A stretch of DNA of 64,000 nt from Oceanihabitans sediminis (GTDB lineage Bacteria; Bacteroidota; Bacteroidia; Flavobacteriales; Flavobacteriaceae). The stretch covers positions 806,001-870,000 of the forward strand of contig NZ_QPIG01000001.1 of the NCBI RefSeq assembly GCF_003337215.1. The letters are read 5' to 3'. The notes below the pieces were generated by a model. The model saw only the letters and a list, made by a program, of their open reading frames with translations. It searched no databases and had not been told where the DNA came from. This document shows positions 25,263 to 32,745 of this stretch, piece after piece (positions within the stretch are counted from its first letter, which is position 1; each line of letters begins with the position of its first letter). Position numbers and translations under genes: made by a program.

Positions 25263-26536
25263 TGCTATTTGCAGCTATATGTCTATTTTATAGTTGTAAA
25301 GAAGATCCAAAAGAAGAAGAATTAGAAGATTTAGCGGTTGTTGAAGCCGAGCCGGAACAAATACTAGAGTTTGGGTTTAACCTTAACGATTATATTGTTA
25401 AAAGAGATACCATAAGAAGAGGCGATAGTTTCGGAGAGATTTTAGAACGAAATAATATTGGCTACCCTCAAATTTTTCAAATTGCAGAAAAAGCGAAAGA
25501 CACTTTTGATATTAGAAAGTTGCAAATAGGAAAACCTTATACGCTTTTATGTGCAAAAGGAGATTCGCTAGAGAAGCCTAAATGTTTTATTTACCAGCCA
25601 AACAAGGAAGAGTATGTGGTTATAAACTTCCAAGACTCTATTCATGCTTATACTAGCAGAAAACCTATAAAGTATGTTGAAAAAGAAGTAACAGGAATAA
25701 TTACTTCTAATATTTCACAGGCACTAGACGATCAGGGTGTAAGCGTTGCATTGGCATATAAAATGTCAGATATTTATGCTTGGACTATAGATTTCTTCCG
25801 CCTTCAAAAGAATGATAAATTTAAGGTTATTTATACCGAAAAATTTATTGACGATTCTATTTATGCAGGAATAGATAATATTAAAGCCGCTTACTTTGAG
25901 CACAATAAAGAGCCTTTTTATGCCTTCGAATTTGAAACTGATTCTGTTAGAGGGTTAAAAGATTATTTTAACGAAGAAGCAAATAATCTACGTCGTGCCT
26001 TTTTAAAAGCACCGGTGGAGTACAAACGAATTTCTTCTAGATATAATTTAAGAAGACGTATTGCTTTATACGGAAACAGAATCCGTCCACATAAGGGAAC
26101 AGATTTTGCTGCCAATATTGGTACGCCAATTCGTGCCACAGCCAATGGAACCGTTACAAAGTCTAGTTTTACTAGAGGAAATGGTAATTATGTAAAAATC
26201 CGACATAATGCTACTTACGAAACGCAGTACCTTCACATGAAAAAGCAAAATGTAAAGGCAGGGCAATATGTAAAACAAGGAGATATTATTGGTTGGGTTG
26301 GTATGACAGGAAATACATCTGGCCCTCACGTATGTTACCGATTCTGGAAAAACGGAAAACAAGTAGATCCTTTCAAGGAAGATCTTCCGGAAGCGGAACC
26401 AATATCTGATAGTTTAAAAGCTAAATATTTAGATTTTATTAAGCCGTTAAAAACACAATTAGACAATATTCCGTTTTCATATTCAGAAATAGATAGTATA
26501 TTAGATGGTAATTTAATTACTGAAGCTAATAACTAA
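25262..26536 (+). CDS. M23 family peptidase lipoprotein
   Basis: A 424-residue envelope protein. I chose the ATG at 25262, which overlaps the previous stop by one base (TAATG) and starts directly with a lipoprotein signal peptide ending in LFYSC; an in-frame ATG at 25166 would lie inside the dioxygenase gene. The middle part resembles OapA/LysM-like regions that precede M23 domains (RRGDSFGEIL, SDIYAWTIDFFRLQ). The LytM domain shows His277 and Asp281 (PHKGTDF) and the YLHM strand, but the usual final HxH motif reads His356-Val-Cys358, so a zinc ligand His is replaced by Cys. It probably trims or remodels peptidoglycan cross-links, if active. pgi starts 3 bases downstream. Confidence 0.87.
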   Translation: MLFAAICLFYSCKEDPKEEELEDLAVVEAEPEQILEFGFNLNDYIVKRDTIRRGDSFGEILERNNIGYPQIFQIAEKAKDTFDIRKLQIGKPYTLLCAKGDSLEKPKCFIYQPNKEEYVVINFQDSIHAYTSRKPIKYVEKEVTGIITSNISQALDDQGVSVALAYKMSDIYAWTIDFFRLQKNDKFKVIYTEKFIDDSIYAGIDNIKAAYFEHNKEPFYAFEFETDSVRGLKDYFNEEANNLRRAFLKAPVEYKRISSRYNLRRRIALYGNRIRPHKGTDFAANIGTPIRATANGTVTKSSFTRGNGNYVKIRHNATYETQYLHMKKQNVKAGQYVKQGDIIGWVGMTGNTSGPHVCYRFWKNGKQVDPFKEDLPEAEPISDSLKAKYLDFIKPLKTQLDNIPFSYSEIDSILDGNLITEANN

Positions 26537-26539
26537 TTC

Positions 26540-28162
26540 ATGCATATTTCTAAAATTAACCCAACAACTACTGCTGCTTGGAAAAATCTTGAAAAACATT
26601 TCAAGAAAGTGCAGCATGTAGCCATGAAGGACTTGTTTGCTCAAAATCCTAACCGAGCAAAGGACTTCACTATTAGGTGGGAAGATTTTTATGTAGACTT
26701 TTCAAAAAACCGAATCACAGATGAAACCTTTCGTCTTTTGCTTCAATTAGCAGATGAGGTGCATTTAAAAGAAGCTATTCAAGCATATTTTTCAGGAGAA
26801 AAAATTAATGAAACCGAAAATAGAGCAGTTCTACATACAGCTCTAAGAGCATCTGGGAATGCCGATGTTAAGGTAGACGGTGTGCATATCATGCCGGAAG
26901 TTATTTCTGTAAAAGAAAAAATAAAACACTTCACGGAAGCTATAGTCTCTGGAAAACAAAAAGGGTTTACCAATAAAGCTTTTACAGATGTTGTAAACAT
27001 AGGTGTTGGTGGTTCCGATCTTGGGCCTGCTATGGCTGTTGAGGCACTTCAGTATTATAAAAACCATCTAATAACACATTTTGTGAGTAATGTAGATGGG
27101 GATCATATTCAAGATATAATTAATAAAATTAATCCTGAAACCACCCTTTTTATTGTTGTTTCTAAATCGTTTACTACGCAAGAAACTATTTCTAACGCTA
27201 AGACGATTAAAGATTGGTTCCTGTCTAGAGAATTTGGTGCAAAACAAGAGGATATAGCTAAACACTTTGTTGCGGTTTCAGCAAATATTGAGAAAGCTAA
27301 AGTATTTGGTATAAATCCAACTAATATTTTCCCGATGTGGGATTGGGTTGGAGGTCGTTTCTCCTTATGGAGCGCAGTAGGTTTGTCTATAAGCTTAGCT
27401 GTTGGAAACGATCATTTTGAAAAGCTTTTACAGGGAGCAAATAAAATGGATATTCATTTTAAGACGGAAGCATTTAAGTCTAATATCCCTGTGATTCTTG
27501 CCTTATTAGGAGTTTGGTATACTAATTTTTATCAGACAGAAAGTGAGGCGGTTATTCCTTATTCTCAATACCTCGACAAGTTTGTTGCATATCTGCAGCA
27601 GGGAGTTATGGAAAGTAACGGTAAAGGTGTAGATAGAAATGGCAAGCCAGTAAATTACCAGACCGGTAGTATTATATGGGGTGGGCCAGGAACGAATGCG
27701 CAGCATGCTTTTTTTCAATTAATACACCAAGGAACCAAACTTATTCCTACCGATTTTATAGGCTTTGTACAATCCTTACACGGAAATAAAGGCCATCATG
27801 ACAAACTCATGTCTAACTTTTTTGCACAGACCGAAGCTCTTTTAAATGGGAAAAACATTACTGAGGTAGATGGAAATGAAGCAGTTATTCCTTTTAAGGT
27901 TTTTGAAGGAAATAAGCCAACAAATACCATTTTAATAAATAAACTCACACCGGAAAGTTTAGGAAAGCTCATTGCTATGTACGAACACAAGATATTTGTA
28001 CAAGGAATTATTTGGAACATCTTCAGTTTCGATCAGTTTGGAGTTGAATTAGGCAAGAAATTAGCAGGGGATATATTAAATGATTTAGAGGAAGGTGCTT
28101 TTGTCAATCATGATACTTCCACTTCAGAATTATTAAAATATTATGTTAATTTAACAAAATAA
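26540..28162 (+). CDS. pgi: Glucose-6-phosphate isomerase
   Basis: Interconverts glucose-6-phosphate and fructose-6-phosphate in glycolysis and gluconeogenesis. At 540 residues it is the long E. coli-like form. Seen: [14 protein letters not shown] (sugar-phosphate site), [46 protein letters not shown] (signature 1 region, with its catalytic His) and [13 protein letters not shown] (signature 2). It follows the M23 lipoprotein gene with only 3 bases between. No terminator is obvious after it. Confidence 0.97.
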   Translation: MHISKINPTTTAAWKNLEKHFKKVQHVAMKDLFAQNPNRAKDFTIRWEDFYVDFSKNRITDETFRLLLQLADEVHLKEAIQAYFSGEKINETENRAVLHTALRASGNADVKVDGVHIMPEVISVKEKIKHFTEAIVSGKQKGFTNKAFTDVVNIGVGGSDLGPAMAVEALQYYKNHLITHFVSNVDGDHIQDIINKINPETTLFIVVSKSFTTQETISNAKTIKDWFLSREFGAKQEDIAKHFVAVSANIEKAKVFGINPTNIFPMWDWVGGRFSLWSAVGLSISLAVGNDHFEKLLQGANKMDIHFKTEAFKSNIPVILALLGVWYTNFYQTESEAVIPYSQYLDKFVAYLQQGVMESNGKGVDRNGKPVNYQTGSIIWGGPGTNAQHAFFQLIHQGTKLIPTDFIGFVQSLHGNKGHHDKLMSNFFAQTEALLNGKNITEVDGNEAVIPFKVFEGNKPTNTILINKLTPESLGKLIAMYEHKIFVQGIIWNIFSFDQFGVELGKKLAGDILNDLEEGAFVNHDTSTSELLKYYVNLTK

Positions 28163-28282
28163 TTGTTGAAAACTCTGTTTATAGCTTTTTATACTGATTA
28201 TTAGATATGTATAAATAAGTGATATCTTAGTGATTCAAGAAAAATGTTAACCTTAAGTTAATGTTAAACCATTAATTCCTCG

Positions 28283-28290
28283 TATTTTTG
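28283..28290 (+). promoter_or_regulatory. -7 box of the first TonB-receptor gene
   Basis: TATTTTTG matches TAnnTTTG, 32 bases before the ATG. Two near-identical direct repeats (AATGTTAACC at 28243-28252 and AATGTTAAACC at 28260-28270), 17 bases apart, lie immediately upstream and could be a regulator site. Confidence 0.55.
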
Positions 28291-28322
28291 CAAAAAATTT
28301 TAAACAATCCAAATTCATTAAG

Positions 28323-30929
28323 ATGAAGAACATTAAAAGATTTTTATTTTTAGTAGGGGCACTTGTGCTTACTACAGGAACTATGGCACAAAGTACTATC
28401 ACAGGTACTGTTATTGATGCCGAAATGAACGCACCGCTTCCTGCTGCGAACATTATTGAAAAAGGCACTAAAAACGGAGTGTCATCTGATTTTGATGGTA
28501 ATTTCACAGTAACAACACAAGCAAACTCAGGAGTAATTGAGATTTCTTATGTAGGTTATACTACTATCAGAAAGCCATTTAACGGTAATACTAATTTAGG
28601 TAAAATCGTATTAAAAAGTGACAACTCATTAGAAGAGGTTGTTGTTATGGGATCTGGTGTAATCGATTTAGCAGAAGACAGAAAAACACCTGTTGCTGTA
28701 TCTACGATTAAAGCAGCTGAGATTCAACAAAAAATAGGAACTCAAGATGTTACAGCAACATTAGTAAACACACCATCTGTGTATGTTTCTGGACAAGCTG
28801 GAGGTTTTGGAGACACTAACATGCGTGTTCGTGGATTTGACCAAGATAACACTGCTTTCTTATTAAACGGACAGCCAATTAACGGTATGGAAGACGGTAA
28901 AATGTACTGGTCTAACTGGTCTGGAGTATCTGATATCGCATCTGCGGTTCAAATACAAAGAGGTCTTGGTTCTTCTAAATTAGCAATATCTTCTGTTGGA
29001 GGTACTGTTAACTTTGTAACAAAATCTACAGATAAAAGAGAAGGTGGTTTTGCTGCGGTTTCTACAGGTTACAACAATTACGTTAAAACTGCTTTAGGTT
29101 ATAGTACTGGTGTAAGTGATAATGGATTTGGAGCAACAGTTATGTTGTCTCATTGGCAAGGTGATGGTTACAACTTTGGAACGAAAGGGCAAGGACAAAC
29201 ATATTTTGTTTCTTTTGGTTACGAAATTAACGAAGCACATAGCTTAAACTTCTTAGTTACTGGTGCACCACAATGGCATGACCAAAACTTTAGAAAAAGA
29301 ATTTCTGACTATTTAGAGCACGGTAAGAAATATAACTATAACTATGGTTACCTTAATGGTGAATACACAACATTAAGAAGAAACTTCTACCACAAACCAG
29401 TAACTAACTTAAACTGGGATTGGACAATTAATGAAAAATCAAGCTTATCAACAGTTGTTTATGCTTCATGGGGACGTGGAGGAGGAACTGGTGGTTACGG
29501 AAACGGAAACAACTATGTACCTAATGGAGTAACTGCAGATGGTCTTGTTAACTTTGATGCACTTCAAGATTATAACAGCACTGTAAACGGAGGAATTGGT
29601 AATGCTGGTTCTTACACAGGTTCTGGTATTCGTGCTTCTATGAATAATCACGCTTGGTATGGTTTAGTTACTAACTATGAAAATGAATTATCTGATAACT
29701 TAAGCTTAAACTTTGGTGCAGATTTACGTACTTATAAAGGAACACACTTTAGACAATTAGTTAACCTTTTAGGGTTAAACGGATTTAACGAAGGTGGAAT
29801 TAGCGAACAATATGCAGATCCTTATGTAGTATCTTCAACATTTAGTACAGACCCATGGTCTTCATTATTTAACTTTGCAGACGAAGACGAAAGAATTGCA
29901 TACGATTACGATGAGCGTATTACTTACGCAGGAGTATTTGGTCAGTTAGAGTATTCTAAAGATAAATATTCTGCATTCGTACAAGCAGCTGCTTCTACTC
30001 AAAGTCACCAAAGATGGGATAGATTCAACTACACAAAAGAAAACGAAGAATCAGAAAAAGTAAATAATACTGGTTATAATATTAAAGCTGGAGGTAGCTA
30101 TTCTTTAGGTGAAAATGGTAAAATTTATGCTAACGCAGGATATTACTCACGTCAACCTTACCACGATAATATCTACTTAAACTTCACAAACGAAGTGAAC
30201 CCATTAACTGAAAATGAGAAGATATTAGGGTTAGAAGTTGGTTACTCTTATACTTCATCTGTATTCTCTGCAGCTATTGATTTATATAGAACATCTTGGA
30301 AAGATCGTGTAGTATCTTCATCTTATACAGATAATACAAACGCATTATTCTTTGAAACTGATGAAGGTGTAGAGCAACTACACACAGGTGCTGAGCTACA
30401 ATTATTATACAGACCTATCAATTCTTTAAAATTAAAAGGATTTGCTTCTGTTGGTAACTGGGAATATATTGGAGATGCACAAACAACAACAAGAAACGAA
30501 GATCTTGAAACTATCTCTGTAGATATGGAAGATGTAGACGGAGGTAAAGTAGGAGGTGCTGCACAAACTACTTTAGGTTTAGGGTTTGATTACGACATTG
30601 TTGAAAGATTCTCTATTGATGCAGATTACAGACACTATGATAACTTATATGCTGATTCTGGAGCAAGAAAAGAAAATATTGAATTACCAAGCTTTGGTTT
30701 AGTAGATATGGGATTATCTTACAAAATGTTAGTAGGAAAAGACAAGTCTAACTCTGTTAACTTAAGATTTAACATCAACAACTTACTTGACGAAGAGTAT
30801 ATTTCTCAATCAAGTACTGCCATCAAAGCAGAAGCTGGAGATGCTACTTATATGGGTCTTAACCAAAAGAACCAAGTATACTTTGGAAACGGAAGAACTT
30901 GGAACTTTGGAATTAGATATAAATTCTAA
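28323..30929 (+). CDS. TonB-dependent receptor with carboxypeptidase-regulatory-like domain
   Basis: An 868-residue outer-membrane receptor for energised uptake. Order: signal peptide (cleaved after TMAQ, residue 23), a CarboxypepD_reg-like beta-sandwich (~24-100: ITGTVIDAEMNAPLPAANI, YVGYTTIRKPF), the plug domain (~105-240, with MRVRGFDQDNTAFLLNGQPI and GTVNFVTK), and a 22-strand-type barrel rich in Tyr/Asn ending in a terminal Phe (FGIRYKF). No SusD-like partner is adjacent, so it is not a classical SusCD glycan importer. The ligand is unknown. It is monocistronic, with its own promoter and a terminator at 30954-30988. Confidence 0.93.
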   Translation: MKNIKRFLFLVGALVLTTGTMAQSTITGTVIDAEMNAPLPAANIIEKGTKNGVSSDFDGNFTVTTQANSGVIEISYVGYTTIRKPFNGNTNLGKIVLKSDNSLEEVVVMGSGVIDLAEDRKTPVAVSTIKAAEIQQKIGTQDVTATLVNTPSVYVSGQAGGFGDTNMRVRGFDQDNTAFLLNGQPINGMEDGKMYWSNWSGVSDIASAVQIQRGLGSSKLAISSVGGTVNFVTKSTDKREGGFAAVSTGYNNYVKTALGYSTGVSDNGFGATVMLSHWQGDGYNFGTKGQGQTYFVSFGYEINEAHSLNFLVTGAPQWHDQNFRKRISDYLEHGKKYNYNYGYLNGEYTTLRRNFYHKPVTNLNWDWTINEKSSLSTVVYASWGRGGGTGGYGNGNNYVPNGVTADGLVNFDALQDYNSTVNGGIGNAGSYTGSGIRASMNNHAWYGLVTNYENELSDNLSLNFGADLRTYKGTHFRQLVNLLGLNGFNEGGISEQYADPYVVSSTFSTDPWSSLFNFADEDERIAYDYDERITYAGVFGQLEYSKDKYSAFVQAAASTQSHQRWDRFNYTKENEESEKVNNTGYNIKAGGSYSLGENGKIYANAGYYSRQPYHDNIYLNFTNEVNPLTENEKILGLEVGYSYTSSVFSAAIDLYRTSWKDRVVSSSYTDNTNALFFETDEGVEQLHTGAELQLLYRPINSLKLKGFASVGNWEYIGDAQTTTRNEDLETISVDMEDVDGGKVGGAAQTTLGLGFDYDIVERFSIDADYRHYDNLYADSGARKENIELPSFGLVDMGLSYKMLVGKDKSNSVNLRFNINNLLDEEYISQSSTAIKAEAGDATYMGLNQKNQVYFGNGRTWNFGIRYKF

Positions 30930-30953
30930 TTTTCAATTAAGTTAAAACTTTAT

Positions 30954-30988
30954 AAAAAACCTCTTCCCTGATTGGAAGAGGTTTTTTT
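30954..30988 (+). terminator. Rho-independent terminator after the first TonB receptor
   Basis: A perfect stem with an 8-bp GC-containing core (30960-30967 with 30974-30981) extended by A-T pairs, a 6-base loop, then a run of T. Confidence 0.85.
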
Positions 30989-31003
30989 ATATCTAAAAAT
31001 GAG

Positions 31004-31011
31004 TACCTTTG
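31004..31011 (+). promoter_or_regulatory. -7 box of the cytochrome-b-like gene
   Basis: TACCTTTG matches TAnnTTTG and lies 25 bases before the ATG, directly after the upstream terminator. Confidence 0.5.
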
Positions 31012-31036
31012 TTTCAACTAATTCAAACTTAAAAAT

Positions 31037-31477
31037 ATGTATAGTACTGTAAAAACTCTTCACTCTTATTGGGCTTATTTGGTTCTTATTATTTTATTAA
31101 TAGCAGTTGTAAATGCTATTTATAAAAGATTTTCTAATAAAGAGTATCAAGCTACAGATTTTAGAATTGCATTATTTACTTTAATAGTATCTCATACGCA
31201 ATTACTTATTGGTCTTGTGCTTTATTTTGTTTCCCCAAGATTAAGCTTATTTAGTGAGCTTGGTATGGGAGCGGTGATGAAGGACTCTATGAATAGATTA
31301 TATTTAGTAGAGCATCCTATTATTAATATTCTAGCAATTGTGTTTATAACTATTGGTTATTCTAAACACAAAAAGAAATTAACATCTTTACCTAAATTCA
31401 ATGCTATAGCAATTTTCTATAGTATTGGTTTGGTGTTGTTCTTATCTAGAATTCCATGGAATGTATGGCTGGCTTAA
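31037..31477 (+). CDS. Four-helix membrane protein, cytochrome-b-like
   Basis: A 146-residue inner-membrane protein with four hydrophobic segments (roughly residues 13-30, 46-66, 91-108 and 124-143). Histidines at or near the membrane edges (LHSYW at residue 9, SHTQLLIG at 54, VEHPIIN at 93) are spaced as possible heme ligands, and flavobacterial homologues are, as I recall, often named 'cytochrome B'. That assignment is by similarity and unproven. It is a single-gene unit with its own promoter, sharing a bidirectional terminator with the convergent nuclease-like gene. Confidence 0.65.
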   Translation: MYSTVKTLHSYWAYLVLIILLIAVVNAIYKRFSNKEYQATDFRIALFTLIVSHTQLLIGLVLYFVSPRLSLFSELGMGAVMKDSMNRLYLVEHPIINILAIVFITIGYSKHKKKLTSLPKFNAIAIFYSIGLVLFLSRIPWNVWLA

Positions 31478-31492
31478 TAGCTTCTAGCATAC

Positions 31493-31524
31493 AAAAAAGG
31501 CTTCCGTTATTGGAAGCCTTTTTT
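31493..31524. terminator. Bidirectional terminator between the cytochrome-b-like and EEP genes
   Basis: A perfect 13-bp stem (31493-31505 with 31512-31524) with A-run and T-run flanks that work in both directions. It lies between two convergent genes. Confidence 0.85.
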
Positions 31525-31546
31525 GTTTCTATAATTTCAAGTTTTC

Positions 31547-32605
31547 TTATTCAGAAACCTCTTTGATGATATAATTGTATACTGGGAAGTGATCACTATA
31601 TCCATCTGTAAATCCGCCATCGGCAAAACTACGTTTAGGGTATCCCTTGTATCTACCGTGTTTATTTACTAGGTATTGTTTATTGAAAATCCCAGCTTTA
31701 TAAAGTCTAAAAGAAGAATAGTCTTTTTCAATTAGTGGTTGTGTAACCATGATTTGATCAAATAGACTCCATGCATCTCTATATGCGTTAGATCCTAATC
31801 CGTCCTTTTTAAACATATCGATATAAGGATTATAAACTCCTTTTAATCCAACTTTATGTTTTTTGTTTTTCGCTTTTAGCACATCTAATACGCTAGCGTT
31901 TGTAGGGTTATCATTTAAATCGCCCATAATAAATACTTTCGCATAAGGATCAATAGATTGTAAGGAATCTAAAATACTCTTTGTCAATCTTGCCGCAGCA
32001 ACACGTTTTGGTCTACTTTTCGCTTCTCCACCGCTACGAGAAGGCCAGTGATTAACTATAAAATGTACCATTTCGCCATCAAGTTTACCGCTAACTAATA
32101 ATTGATCTCTTGTATAAATACGTTTTCTAGAAGTATCATCATAGATTTTTAATTCATGATTACTTGTGGAAAGTGGCGTAAAGAATTTCTTTTGGTATAG
32201 AAGTGCTACATCAATACTTCTTAGGTCTGGAGAGTTATAATGAACAATTCCGTAGTCGTAATTAATTAAAGAAGGGTCGTTTACCACATCCTCTAATACT
32301 TCTCTGTTTTCTACCTCACAAACTCCCATAATTACCGGAGCGTTATTGGTTACCTCTTTCCCTACTTCGGAAATAACCTTAGCCATATTTACTACCTTTT
32401 TTTGGTAGGTTTCATATTGCTTTGTTTTCATTTCCATTATCGGACTTCTCTCATCAAATTTTGTTGGGTCGTTAATGGTGTCAAACAAATTTTCAAGATT
32501 ATAAAAACCAACTGTATGGACTTTGAACTTCTTTTTTTCTTGTGCTTCAACACTAATAATAGCTACTAAACAAAGGGTTGTTAGCCAAAATTTTAAATTT
32601 TTCAT
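31547..32605 (-). CDS. Secreted endonuclease/exonuclease/phosphatase (EEP) family protein
   Basis: A 352-residue protein with a Sec signal peptide (cleaved after SVEAQ, about residue 22). The EEP catalytic set is intact: YNLENLFD, the metal-binding Glu in VCEVENREVL, RSIDVALLY, VNHWPSRSGGE, MGDLNDNPT and the C-terminal SDHFPVYN. Members cut DNA, RNA, phosphodiesters or inositol phosphates; this subgroup is annotated as extracellular nuclease-like. It is divergent from the second TonB receptor, and a paralogue without signal peptide lies at 37471-38442 on the far side of that receptor. The likely location is periplasm or outside. Confidence 0.88.
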   Translation of the reverse strand: MKNLKFWLTTLCLVAIISVEAQEKKKFKVHTVGFYNLENLFDTINDPTKFDERSPIMEMKTKQYETYQKKVVNMAKVISEVGKEVTNNAPVIMGVCEVENREVLEDVVNDPSLINYDYGIVHYNSPDLRSIDVALLYQKKFFTPLSTSNHELKIYDDTSRKRIYTRDQLLVSGKLDGEMVHFIVNHWPSRSGGEAKSRPKRVAAARLTKSILDSLQSIDPYAKVFIMGDLNDNPTNASVLDVLKAKNKKHKVGLKGVYNPYIDMFKKDGLGSNAYRDAWSLFDQIMVTQPLIEKDYSSFRLYKAGIFNKQYLVNKHGRYKGYPKRSFADGGFTDGYSDHFPVYNYIIKEVSE

Positions 32606-32651
32606 GTAGTAATATTGTTATGTTATAGTTATGTTAATACAAAACCTCTGC

Positions 32652-32659
32652 CAAAAGTA
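32652..32659 (-). promoter_or_regulatory. -7 box of the secreted EEP gene
   Basis: TACTTTTG on the minus strand matches TAnnTTTG, 46 bases before the ATG. It is back-to-back with the TonB receptor box at 32680-32687, so both may share control in a 140-base divergent region. Confidence 0.5.
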
Positions 32660-32679
32660 GATATTTATTATAAATAATG

Positions 32680-32687
32680 TAAATTTG
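32680..32687 (+). promoter_or_regulatory. -7 box of the second TonB-receptor operon
   Basis: TAAATTTG matches TAnnTTTG, 58 bases before the receptor ATG. It is divergent from the EEP box 20 bases away. Confidence 0.5.
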
Positions 32688-32745
32688 CATGCGTTAAATA
32701 GTATTTATTTAACGTATAAAAAGTTTATTAACTATAAATTTAAGT

